40,059 nucleotides of DNA, from the NCBI GenBank assembly GCA_009869945.1, contig WIXG01000545.1, positions 1 through 40,059 of the forward strand, in the 5' to 3' direction. The notes beneath the pieces were generated by a model that was not told the DNA's origin, did not search any database, and saw only the letters and a program-made list of their open reading frames with translations. Of the stretch, positions 24,121 to 34,894 are shown piece after piece (positions within the stretch are counted from its first letter, which is position 1; every line of letters starts with the position of its first letter). The position numbers were made by a program, and so were the translations under genes. Source of the stretch: Mesaphorura yosii. Lineage: Eukaryota; Arthropoda; Collembola; Poduromorpha; Tullbergiidae.

Positions 24121-26073
24121 TCAAGGGCGTGCCAACTTGTGCCTGCTACTGCTAAAATACCGTACACGAACCCGAGTCGAGATACATGAAAAAAACAATT
24201 CTGCAATCAGGAGACCAACTGCAGCCAGAATAGTGACCTCAAACATGAAGAATGCTGTGAGGACGTCAGTCATTTCCAGTGTATGAAACTGAAATGTGGC
24301 CAGGCTCGTGCAGGAGGGTTCCGTATTACGTTTGTAAACCGTCCTGTATCTGTGCTGAAGCCCGACCTGCACGATGTGGACAAGTTTTGCATTGAACACT
24401 TCCCGCATCGGCGAGCCTTGCTCCAGCGCGAAACCCTTTGGCTTCTTCTGCCGCTCGACGGGCAGAGCCAGAATCCTGTCACATATGAACTTGTCCGACC
24501 GGCTACTTTGCATGAAATCAAACTCGTACAGGAGGACGATAGAGTCCCAGTAGTTTAAGAATGCTGACCTGATCCGGCGGTTCATGATACTGCTCATTGT
24601 CTGGTTCCATGATACAACGCTGACGTTTGGAATCTTGTAGAACCGGCTAAATCCACTTCCAGGCCCGTACACGGCCACATTCTCCTTGTGAACCGAGAAT
24701 GAGTAACCCAGCTGGAGCATGTCGGCAAAAGAGTTGAGTCGGGAGTCTTGCAGGGACAAATTTGTGACCAGGGTGCTGGAAAACAGGTGAAAGAAAAGTA
24801 GGGCGGAGAAAGAGGTGCAAATCAGAACTAATTTAATTGACTGCTGTGTCAGAGAAGTGCGCCAGCCTTGTTGGCATATTATGCCCAATATTGACAGCAG
24901 CCATTCTGTCAAACTCTTGTCGCCGTCTGTGTATGCGCTGATAACATTTTGATGGAGGTAGACGAGAAATTTTGCCACGGCGGCGACCGAGAAGAAGACA
25001 AACAGATAATATGCTAAGGCTCGACCCCGGAACGACACTGTGAACACATCGCCCAGTCCGAAATTTGGTTTCCGGGAAAAGGCCATAACACTTGTGAAGG
25101 ACGTCGGATGAAGGAATGTAACCTTTTTGACCCTGGGCTTCGTCATGAAGCTCTGTGCAATTATGATGTCCACTTTCTTGCTGTTGAACACGTCCGCTGT
25201 GTACGGATCAAGTTTATCTTCCTTAATGGACATCCGATGTTCCAATGGCGTGGCCGGTCCTTCAGAGAAGTTGAGTGCCAGAGCCAAATCCCTGTACACA
25301 CTCGTACCCAGGCCCGGGCTCAGGCGACCGTCGGCGGTCGCAAGCCCTTCAAATCGATACAGTGTGGCATCATACTGGGAACCCTGACCACCAGCAATGA
25401 TTTCTAGCCCCTGAAAGTCAGATCTCGTCATCCATTGATTCTCCAGTCGAAAATACTCCAAACTCGTCGATCCTTCTTTAAATAATATGACGCCTTTGAC
25501 CTTGTATAATGCGAGGACACGAAGAGGCGGACCAGCAACTTTCCCTGGAAAAATCATGTAAATGCTCGTGGAGGCGGTAAAAGCGTCGTAGGTCACATTT
25601 TTCATCTCTTCCCGGATCTGAGCGAGTGCCATTGCCAAGGAAATATTCGAATTCGACCAGAAAAGTAGGTTGAGACACGACTGGACACTGGAGGCGATCT
25701 GCTTGTTGCTCAGGTTCAGGCGGCTGAGTTTCGAGACTGACAGCAGGAAATCGACCGGAGTCTTCTGGAGGAGAGTGTTCCGTGCAAATTCCCCCAATTC
25801 AGTGGTGTCCGCGGTGGGCGGCGGTGTGGCATTCCAACTCCAAATGCAAATCTCATCGTGTGCTGCCCCCGCAGCACGCGAGACAAAATCCTGCAAGCTT
25901 ATTGCTTCCACGCTCGATTCGCTTGCGACCCAGGAAATTATGCCGAAGGTGATAAGCGATGTGGTGGATGTGGCCGGAGTCATGGTCCCAGATTGCAGAG
26001 GTGGAAAATGAGACTGACACCGACCCATGACATTTCGGATCGCAAATTGAATGAACCATGAACCGTGCATCAT
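24121..26073 (-). CDS. Divergent ionotropic receptor (IR), intronless
   Basis: One uninterrupted 650-codon frame. Family: chemosensory relatives of ionotropic glutamate receptors, ligand-gated cation channels in sensory dendrites. Features: N-terminal ectodomain; first ligand-binding half ~195-345; TM1 ~350-374 (ALAYYLFVFFSVAAVAKFLV); pore loop with CQQGW at 400-404, the typical IR pore signature; TM2 ~412-436; second ligand-binding half ~440-600; TM3 ~602-630; short basic tail. The frame opens at 26073, but the Met at residue 31 (25983) gives a much better signal peptide (SLITFGIISWVA soon after), so it may be the real start. The classical glutamate-binding residues are not obvious, as usual for divergent IRs. 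Repeat copies lie on both sides. Intronless IRs are common in arthropod expansions; a retrocopy origin is possible. Confidence 0.88.
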   Translation of the reverse strand: MMHGSWFIQFAIRNVMGRCQSHFPPLQSGTMTPATSTTSLITFGIISWVASESSVEAISLQDFVSRAAGAAHDEICIWSWNATPPPTADTTELGEFARNTLLQKTPVDFLLSVSKLSRLNLSNKQIASSVQSCLNLLFWSNSNISLAMALAQIREEMKNVTYDAFTASTSIYMIFPGKVAGPPLRVLALYKVKGVILFKEGSTSLEYFRLENQWMTRSDFQGLEIIAGGQGSQYDATLYRFEGLATADGRLSPGLGTSVYRDLALALNFSEGPATPLEHRMSIKEDKLDPYTADVFNSKKVDIIIAQSFMTKPRVKKVTFLHPTSFTSVMAFSRKPNFGLGDVFTVSFRGRALAYYLFVFFSVAAVAKFLVYLHQNVISAYTDGDKSLTEWLLSILGIICQQGWRTSLTQQSIKLVLICTSFSALLFFHLFSSTLVTNLSLQDSRLNSFADMLQLGYSFSVHKENVAVYGPGSGFSRFYKIPNVSVVSWNQTMSSIMNRRIRSAFLNYWDSIVLLYEFDFMQSSRSDKFICDRILALPVERQKKPKGFALEQGSPMREVFNAKLVHIVQVGLQHRYRTVYKRNTEPSCTSLATFQFHTLEMTDVLTAFFMFEVTILAAVGLLIAELFFSCISTRVRVRYFSSSRHKLARP

Positions 26074-26314
26074 TATCGTCTAAGGACCGGCTTCACCAAT
26101 TCAGACTTCATTGTTGACTTTTGATTGGCGTGAAGAAGCATATTGAGACTTTCCATGACGTCTGCAGTGACACGCGTCCTTGCATAAACAAGTCTGCCCA
26201 TCTTGTCTCAGAATTTAATATGGAACAGAACCAGAGACACTGCACACCAGAGTTTCTTGCTCTTTATTCCCACTGTCTCTCGTTTGCGAAGTAATTAAAA
26301 GAGTCTTGTGGGAG

Positions 26315-26432
26315 TCTCTTCTCTGCATTTCTTCCAGAGGCGAATGTTAATTAGTATAGTGACTCTGGAGAGCTGTGCTATATTTTTGTCCCGGTTGTTG
26401 AATAAAATACAAGATCAGAGAGGTAAAAGTGC
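26315..26432 (+). repeat. Direct repeat flanking the receptor gene, copy B
   Basis: 118-base counterpart of 23872-24061, lacking a 72-base internal block and otherwise about 93% identical by eye. It lies 242 bases upstream of the IR frame, so the IR sits between the two copies. Confidence 0.88.
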
Positions 26433-26452
26433 GAGTGTGTTCCTCGGGGCTT

Positions 26453-26458
26453 TTTATT
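26453..26458 (-). terminator. Candidate polyadenylation signal of the MH2 gene
   Basis: AATAAA on the minus strand about 420 bases beyond the stop at 26881-26883. Confidence 0.35.
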
Positions 26459-26880
26459 TCCATTGAGTACACACCAGAGAAATTTGATTGCATATTAACC
26501 CTAATTAGAATTTAGAATTTCAGAGTGATTCACTCCCAATCGCCAACGTACGCTTGCTGCTGCTCCCGCTGTCTTCTCTGATCTGGACCAGCGAAAGTGT
26601 TTGGATTCCTCATGGGAAGTGGAAGACGTCCATAAATCGGAGCGTAGAGTTCAGAGGCCCGATCTTCACAGCAGGAGTCTGGGGGGAGGGTCACAGCTCA
26701 AAAATCAACCATACAAATGGAGGCTATTTACACACAATTATATGCTGCACAAAAGTGAGTCTATTTTTACTATGGCAACTGCTGTGTTTGCAAAATATTT
26801 TCATTCAGTTACATCGCACAGTTTCTACGCACGGCCCCCAACGCGGTATTTACAAACGTTTCTCTAGAATTACTTAATCC

Positions 26881-29800
26881 CTATGAAGACTGCCAGTAGT
26901 TCTCCCACTCGGACTCTTCGGAGGCGGTGGTGCAGGGATCTAAGAGCGGGGTGAGGATAGGGTTATTTACAGTGGCCTCAACAAGCCCCAGGCCCCCCTT
27001 TATTTGTTCAGTTTTATGTACAGTTGGAGTGTTTTTAAATACTCACCAGTGTCAAATGCCGCCGCCGGGCCCCACCCATACTTCCCACTCCTCAACTGCT
27101 GCTGCTGCTGAAGAGAGAGCGGGTCTGCGTACGGGTTCGAGTGGAGGGAGGCTGTGTGGGGGCAGAGAAGGGATAAAATAGTATTGTTGCATTTCCATTC
27201 TTTTTAATAGGATAGCAATATGAAAGGTATTTACCCGACCCATCCATCGACTTTGCCGGCTGCCACGGTGCCGGGACCGCCACCGGCTGCCTCCCATACC
27301 TTGAAGGAGCCACCCCATACCCACCATACGCCATCTGCCCACTCGAACTAACATAAATAGGCTCCACAATCGGTTGCTTGTTGCCACGGGGATACTGTTG
27401 TGCTGGTGGCTGCCCCCCAGCCCTCTGAACGAAAGCTGGTATCCTCGCACGGAGACCGCAGTAGTAGGGGTCGTCTACGGACGGAAAGGAATTTGAATTT
27501 TTCCAGTCTCCATCAAGTTTTCATAATTTTTCTAGGGCGCACTCACCATATTTCCTGTCTACACCTCCTGTACTTGGTGGCGGTTGCTCCCGCTTCTTCT
27601 CCTTGCTATCCTTCGACTTCCGCGAGAAGAATCCACCACCATTGTTACTACGTGTTTTCGGGCCCTCCTCCCGTCCAGGGCCGGGGGCGGCAGAAGAGTC
27701 GTCGTAGTCGGGCTGCATTGAAAAGATATTACATGACATCTATGAGCACGATTTATGATCATGAAAAATGGAATGAAAAAAAATCAATCAATCAATTCTA
27801 CTTCACGTTTGTATTAACCATCATTTATAAAAAAAAAACTTCAAAATGCACTTCCGTCATTTTTCCCTATTCAACCCCTCCATTCATGACTCAGAGAGGA
27901 TTTAATCTCTCTTGAAAAGCACAAGCGTTGCCAAGAGAACGAATATAAATCTTATTTAAAAACGCATAAATTCACCATAACAACAGTATCTCACCTTTGG
28001 AATGCCCACATCCCTCGGTGGCAGTTTAGGAGGCCCTTCATCCTCTCCAGGGATTGGGATTTTCGGTCTATTTCTAATATCCGTTTTTATAGATGGTTGT
28101 TGCCATGGTGGCGTCTCTCTCTCCCTCACTGGCTCCCTCCCCTTGATGGGAGGCAGTTTAGCCTTGAGCATGTCCATCGCTACTAAATTGATAATCATGA
28201 TCCAGCAGGGTGTGCTTAATAAATTCTCATCCTGCTTTACGAAGCTGATGCTCATGATGCACTCCGTTTCTAGTTTACGCCTGTCTGGGTACGCACGGCG
28301 GAGCTCACGACTGATTTTTGAGGTGAAGGCGCGCATGTCGAAGAGCTGTGGAGAAGTCATTCGGTTAGAATTTAAGGTGAGATTAGCGGGCCGAGGACGG
28401 CGAAAGTCACAGAGAAGGTCGATTTCTTAAAGAGAGTGTTTGGTCTCAGCGTCGTTAATGACTCAGGGTTCAAGTATAGTGCAGTTTTCATTCATTCACT
28501 CTCGCATTCATTCGTTTGTACTCTCCGTTGTCATAAGGACATAAATCGCACTCGAAATTGGACAAAAGTGTGCAAAGGGCGTGGTCTCGCACACGCGGAC
28601 GCTGCTGGAGTGAGTTTCCCGGAAGCCGAGAGTACTCTTAAAAGGTAGCCAAGGTTACAACACTTGTTTAAAAAAATGCGAGTTTTGCAAGGGCGGTGGC
28701 CTCCACAAACACACTCGAGTGCCAAAATAGTGTACGAGTGCTTGAGTGAGGGAAGGGCGTCGGCCCCAGAAAACAGCGACTGAGCGACACTACACAAGAA
28801 CTGAACGAGGAGTGTTGACTTTGACTTTTATGAGAGAGCGAGTGAGTCTGACTGCTCTCGAGTTGTGCAGCTTGGAGACCTTGGCATCGATTTCGAGTAC
28901 AACAGAGCTGTAATCTGCACTTTTTTAAACTCTGTCCCGCAAATCTTTAAAAATCACTCCTCTGTGACTCCCTTCCGATTTCCCCCGTGGAGTTCCAACT
29001 CACCTTCACCGCCTTGTCCACCTCCAACCCGAACCCTTGCTCCTCCTCCCCCAAACACCTCACCCAAACACCATTCCTACTAATCCTTTTAACTAGTACA
29101 TTCCCCTCATCATCCATCTTCAATTTACACCCGTGCCCTACATGTTTTAAGATATCTTCCGTTTTCTGATCGCGCATTGGATTTGAAAAGCCATTCAACC
29201 CAATACGAAAGCCGTCGAATCCTTCCCCCGAGCCATTGATTGTTAGGACGGGGGCGCGGGCGTAGGCTTTTGCGACGCGGCGATTTCTTTCAAAAATAAT
29301 CACTTTTGACCAGATTTCGTCGTCTATTTGGGACCATTTCGTGAGGACTTCGGAGAGGTGGTCCTAGAGGAGAAAAGAGGCATATTTAAACCTTCAATTT
29401 TGGTTACGTGTGGTTGCCATGGGAGAGTGAACTTGGACGGTCGGTGATTTTTGGTAAAATGCATATTTGGTTGCCATGTGAAGGATTGAATGAGAGTGGC
29501 TGACTGCGAGTGAGATGTGTGCAACGGCCATTTATGCGAGTGATCTCAGTATTTTTTATTAAAGTCATTTAAGAAGGAGCCATGAGTCGTGCTCCGCTCC
29601 AACGCGCAATTGGGTCGACCGCAGCGTGTACTCTAAAGAGAGTGCGTAGTCAGCTGGGCGTGAATGAGATTCGAGTTGGTTCTCATTGCAGTCTCTCTCG
29701 CTCTTTTTCAAAGAATTTTGAATGTTTGCATTCAAATTTCTACAGAATTCTCCGAGGATTTTTCGAGCCCGAAAGAGGAGTGAAACGGATAGTGGACTGG

Positions 29801-32800
29801 GTAGCAGTTCTGACTGCAGTGATTAGCCATCAAAGCCAAAAATTAACTCGACGAGGAGAAGTGAATGTCGAAATTATCGAGCTCGAAGCTTATGCTGCTA
29901 CAGATTTTCAAGCAACGCGAGGAAAAGTGAATGTACGTCTTGGTCGTTTATAAAGTCGAAGGACGCCCTGCACTCCTGCACATTCAAACTACTCTCGATT
30001 CTCTGATTCCGATCGTTATAAAATGAGAGAGAGAGAGGCAGAGAAGAAGTGGAGCAGACACTGCCAACGTCATTTAAAATGGTCGAGATTCCATTTTATA
30101 GCAGAGTTCTCCTTGAAGAGAATGGTGAGCGAACGAGAGCTGACGTCGGCCAATGATGACTGCTGTTTTTGGGCATTTTTGCCACATCCGCCCCGCACAC
30201 GGGAGTACACGAGTCTCCCCGATTACTCTCCGCGCACGGTGGTCAGATTCGGCCAGCATCACAGTTTAGGAAGACTACTCGATGCAGTTGCTACAAGTCC
30301 AAATTTGCGAGTCCATTGTCTCAGTGAAGAATGGAGACTCCTCATTTTGCAGCAATAATGCGGAAGCAGCAGTCTTTTGTTCTCAGAGAATATTTCGACT
30401 CCTGAAGGCCATTGCACAAGAAGCTGAAGTGCAGTAAGGAAAAAAAATTGGAGCAGCGTAGAACAATGGAATTTGGATTGCCAAACTCACGTAAAGAGAC
30501 CAAGAATAGTTACAAGCAAGCGAATGCGGACACGCGGACGGAGTAAAAAGACAATTTTTGCATTTTTGCGAGGACTTGCAAGATTTGAATGCACATTTGA
30601 GAATTCGGGCTGCTAATTCACGACGACGATTGCTCCCATTCCCAGCGTGTGTGTACAGGCAGTTCTCAATTCGCAATTCGCTGCTGGGTGAAGTTGATGG
30701 GAATTTATGAGAGAGAAGAGTTGGGCAAGTGCATCAGATTTGTAGAGCAGCAGGGATTCACGGTTCTCAGCGCAGAGGAGCAGAAGCAGAACACGAGCCC
30801 CATTTCGTGAGAAAGGATGAGGACGTGAGCTGCGAACAGAATCGTGTAGAACTCAACTACAACTCATTCCAACCCGTTCTCTAGCTCTTCGCACCGCTGG
30901 TGTAATGGTATCATGTCAGATTCCCATTCTGACGACCCGAGTTCGATTCTCGGGCGGTGCATCGTTTTTTTGCACTTTTTTTTGGAGTGTTTTCTGCACA
31001 GCTTTTCCAAATCTTCGTCTTATGAATTCCACATGCTTGCCATTGCCGTGTCGAAGAAGAAGTGCCCACATAATGCAAAAGTACGAATGCAATAGTGCTC
31101 ACAACAATGGTACATGCATATAAACAATCGTCGTAACAACAACAAATAACGCGTGCACTGAACCGAGGCGTGAGAGAGAGAGAGAAGTCAGCACTAAAGC
31201 CCAGTTGGTGAAACCAGTTTCAAGGCCACCGCTCCGACTGCGAAGGACGAATGGGCAGTTGAAGCAGTGAGAATGGAATGCGAGGCGGGCACGTGCGGGC
31301 AGTGCGTTTTGCGAGGTGCAAGCTGCTGCACTTTCCGCGCACTCCGCACTGCACTCGCGGAAAGTGTTCGCGGTGGCGATGACCGCTGTCGTCCAAAAAG
31401 CGTTGGGGCGTATTATGCGTGTGTTTATGACGGAATGCATTGAGTGTATCATACAAGAAGTGGTCAAGCAATTTTGAAGGAATCGTGGTAGGCAATGCAA
31501 TCGTGAGGAATGTCGATTGCGTAAAAATTAAAAAATGCAAAAGAGGATTAGAATTATGTAACCTCGCGAGAGAGTACGCAAGAAAAAAAAACTCTGAAGA
31601 TTGACCCCAAAAACGCGGAACGCTGTGGCCGCAGTTGGAAAGCCCATGGAATTTGGTGCGGATTTGGAGCGCGTATTTCGCAGTACTCCACTTTTCCCAT
31701 GGCAACAACAATCGGGCCGGTGGTAAACGTGGCAAACTTTAACTCACCTTCACCAACTTGTCTTTACTGTACCAGACGTCTTCTTCATCCAGAACTTGAG
31801 TTATAGCCGGTGCAGTATCAGGCTGGCTCAGATCATCCCTCGAGCGGGAGAGGATTCTGCGGCGGGAGACCATCTCCGTCTTATTCTTGAGGGGTTGCCG
31901 TGTGTAGACCCGCCCGTCGAGCTGCACTAAACTTCCACTGAAGCTGGGCTGAAGCTCTCTGTGCCTGGACTGCTGAAGAGAGCGGAGAATCACCTGCCCC
32001 GCATCGGAGAGGCTCAGATTGCTGGCGGTGGACCTGCCCGGGAAAAGAAGGAGATTTTAAACCATAGAAACAGCATCCGTAATTTAACCCTCGCGCATTT
32101 GAAGATGGATTCGTGTCGCGAAAGATTCGAGAGTCTCGTCACACGTCGATTCGACGTCAACTCGATTGAGCGCATCGTGCATCGCTCTGATTCCCGCAGT
32201 GGAGCTCCACTTTCATGGTTATAAATGTGACACTGTAATGTGAGGTGCGTATTGTCAAGGCGAATTCCCAAGGCGAAAAGAGACGAGAATGCTCCCGCTC
32301 AAGAACAGTGCACAACGAAGGACCCAACGAGAGCAAAGGGCTCAAGGGACACGGAGAGAGAGTGAAAGTGGTCTCCTTCAATGTAAAACTCATAAATCCT
32401 CGAGCAATTTGAGGTCGTCTATTTCCGTCTCAATAAACACGTAGTTGGTAGGACTACGAATAATTAACGCGTACGACAACAAAGAGGACGGAGAGAGCCT
32501 GCACAAAATTCCCCCAAAATACGAGAATATTGCAAGAGGGCGATCGTTGACTGCATATCAAAATGTTTGCAGCAGCGACGGCCAGCCAGCATTCATCAGC
32601 GGCGCGACCACAAATGAATATTAAAGCATAATGAGTTGTAGCGAAGGAGGAATTCCACCTGCCTCACGAATTGAATGAAAAACTTTCTCCTTCATCAACG
32701 AGTGTGTGGACGTTGCAAATCAACAACTGCCATCCATTTCTTATAGTATATTAATGAGCCGAATCACGAAGGAGAGAAATTCGAAGGCTCCTCGTGCACG

Positions 32801-34163
32801 CAGCACAAGGCTCAAACGCTGCGGAGCCCTCGTAATAACCCCGAAATTCTAGAAGCGAGAGCGCAAGTTCTCTTTGTTAAAAATTACCTTTCCGGTTGGG
32901 ATTCTCCGCGGAAGAATTCGGGACTCGCTCTCAACTGACACTCAATCGCCACCGTTTAAGCACGTTTCAGGAGGGGCGTGGGCACTGAACACTCACACTG
33001 AAAGGGAATCGCAGCGACTCCGTCCACTTTCAACTCGAACGAGAGACTGACTTTCAAAAAAAAGTGAGCTGCATCAACGGTGGAGATGACGGCCTTCGGT
33101 CCCCCCACTTCTTACAAAGGTGGGGGCCCCGCACACAACAATCTTGACGCAACAGAAATGCGTGCATGGCAGCCGAGAGTAAATAACCCCCGACTGTAAA
33201 CACTGCGAGTAACTCCCTTGCAACAGACATCCCTTTCCTTTGCAGCCAGCTCTCGTTGTAGACTTCACACTTTCCTCCTCTACTCGACTCCGTGCAGCGT
33301 GCCAACAATAAATTGAAAGGAACACTGCATAAATACCGAGAGCATTTCTTGAGCATTGCAGCCGAGATGTGATTTGATTGCACATTATTGTACGTGCAGT
33401 CTGCTGCACGACCAAGTCGTTATTACAAGTCGTTGTGCAATCAGACACTCGACTCGTAATTTATGCGTGGAATGCGATTGTGAGAGTGGTGACCGAGTGC
33501 GGGCTCTGCCTGGGCTCTCCCACCGCCGGAACTCCGGCCCGGGGTCATCAGCCACGCAGCAGTGCTGCAGTCACATTCGTGACCTCCGCCGTTGCGTGCC
33601 CATAATTTCTACCCACCCGAGAGCAGCAGCCGAGTGATTTGTCGCGCCAATTTGGTGGAGAATCTACACGCAAATCTCCGTGGCCACATGCAGTCCGTCT
33701 CGGAGTGCGTCGAACCCAATCATAATCACTACTCTCTCGAGTGAGTGTCCAACAACTCCGTCTCCGGCATTTTTTCTCCCTGAGTCACTCTCTAATTAAT
33801 AATGGGCATTTTTTAGCGAGAGCCGAGAGCGTGAGAAAAAAATTGGACAAATTGAGAAAAGAGTAGCGCGCTCGACTCTCGCACTCCTCGTCGAACGCAC
33901 GTACTGCGTTTTGCTATAAATAAACGACTGGCGGCGGTCCATGACCTCCGATTGAGTGCCATTGATTGAGTGTAAAGTGGGGACGTGACTGGACTTTGTA
34001 AATTGGAAGGAGTCGAGCTGGGGTGATTGCCAATTTGGATTGGTTAATATGCTCCCCAGTATACTCACCTCTGCCCACCATCCTCTTCTCCATTGTTGCT
34101 CGATGCTGGACGACGGTTGTTGAAGCTCAGCGTCCTCCTCACCCGCCTGTGGAGGGTCCACAT
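26881..34163 (-). CDS. exp: MH2-domain protein of the Expansion (non-canonical Smad) type
   Basis: Eight exons in phase: 34069-34163, 31748-32033, 29004-29363, 27995-28345, 27547-27712, 27235-27474, 27047-27151, 26881-26939; 553 residues. Residues 1-127 are basic and disordered. Residues ~144-313 read as a Smad MH2-like domain: NRRVAKAYARAPVLTINGS, GFDGFRIGLNGFSNPMRD, GHGCKLKMDDEGNVLVKR, VWVRCL, then SISFVKQDENLLSTPCWIMI, paralleling the Smad series VAxLY, GIQLTxExDGVWVYNRS and ISFVKGWG...PCWxEV. There is no MH1 DNA-binding domain. The C-terminal third is Pro/Gln/Tyr-rich and ends SEWENYWQSS, without the receptor-Smad SSxS tail. Known relative: Drosophila Expansion, a cytoplasmic MH2 protein controlling tracheal tube size through receptor tyrosine kinase signalling. 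The start ATG has a good AAAA context. Domain is convincing; orthology is from memory. Confidence 0.78.
30891..30961 (+). tRNA. tRNA-Gly (anticodon CCC)
   Basis: 71 bases, no intron. Acceptor GCACCGC pairs fully with GCGGTGC, followed by discriminator A. The anticodon stem TCAGA/TCTGA (30916-30920, 30928-30932) holds loop TTCCCAT with anticodon CCC at 30923-30925, which decodes GGG glycine. The A box (TGGTGTAATGG) and B box (AGTTCGATTC) are present. A T run starting about 30965 gives a Pol III terminator. It lies in intron 2 of the MH2 gene, on the opposite strand. Confidence 0.95.
30965..30971 (+). terminator. Pol III terminator of the tRNA-Gly gene
   Basis: Run of seven T a few bases past the mature 3' end, typical for Pol III release. 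Confidence 0.75.
32034..34068 (-). other. Long intron 1 of the MH2 gene
   Basis: 2035 bases between the first short coding exon and exon 2. No nested gene is supported. A large first intron of this kind often carries enhancers; nothing specific was identified. Confidence 0.5.
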
Positions 34164-34894
34164 TTTTGTAGGCACTCTTATAAGAATTCTCGGACCGGGC
34201 TCACTAAAAACCCTTAAAAACCACTAAAAGCACGGGTAAAAACAGACTTCGAGCCTCCACTGCAAACTACCAACTACGACTCGAGCACTTCTGCTTCGAC
34301 TGCGGGTCACCACCGATTTCCCTATCGCCAAGTCTCGGTGCACCCGCACTCTTGCTGCACTACTGGGAATACGCCTCGTTAGTGTAGTGCCCCGCACTCG
34401 CAATAAGCAAAGACTGTGCACTTTCTCCCTCAAATCCTGATTAGCTGCGAGAATGCGAATGGGTCGTGGTGGCCACGAGACCGAGACCACCACCACGATT
34501 TGCTGGTTGTTGCGTAATTGATCAGCAGCCAGCCGAATTAATCTCTCTCTAATTCTCGTGCGGTGGCGCACGCGCTCCGCTGAGCGTGACTGTATGATTT
34601 ACGATCCGATACAAATTGGAAACTCGTATTTTACTATGAAAGGGAGTTTAATTGGGCGCTGCTCGTACTGAATGACCATTTACCCATATTAAATGATAGT
34701 TGTCAGTCTTAAATACAAAATCTGCACGTCAGCTGGTCAGCGGCGGCGACCACGCAGCAGCAGCACTGTACTAAAACAGCGAATTAACGACCCATTACAA
34801 TTCTATGAAAATTAGCGTTTTTATTCAATCCGTATTTACAGAGAGCCAGGAACTTTACACAAAGTAGAGTACGAGCGGAAGGCGGAAGAGAGGC
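34164..34894. other. Intergenic, MH2 promoter side and 3' flank of the aquaporin gene
   Basis: No gene supported. The minus-strand 115-codon frame at 34224-34571 has no features. Confidence 0.45.
34820..34825 (-). terminator. Candidate polyadenylation signal of the aquaporin gene
   Basis: AATAAA on the minus strand about 70 bases past the stop at 34895-34897. Confidence 0.55.

Larger units (their letters stand above)
26074..26880. other. Intergenic between the IR start and the MH2 gene end
   Basis: Contains repeat copy B (26315-26432) and the 3' flank of the MH2 gene. Plus-strand frames of 88-107 codons here show no features. Confidence 0.45.
29364..31747 (-). other. Long intron 2 of the MH2 gene
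   Basis: 2384 bases. Contains an antisense tRNA-Gly at 30891-30961 and several GTTGCCAT motifs. A 123-codon plus-strand frame at 29582-29953 shows no recognisable features and is not called. Confidence 0.6.

Noticed and set aside
26881..26939. C-terminal QSS of the MH2 protein as a Smad-type SSxS phospho-motif
   Set aside because: The spacing is wrong (no SxS), and it lies far from the MH2 domain after a long disordered tail.
29582..29953. 123-codon plus-strand frame in MH2 gene intron 2
   Set aside because: Composition is unremarkable, there is no domain, signal peptide or nearby poly(A) signal.
33796..34161. 121-codon minus-strand frame over the MH2 gene first exon
   Set aside because: It reads through the exon in the wrong frame and across the GTGAGT donor; the ATG at 34163 in the other frame joins exon 2 in phase.
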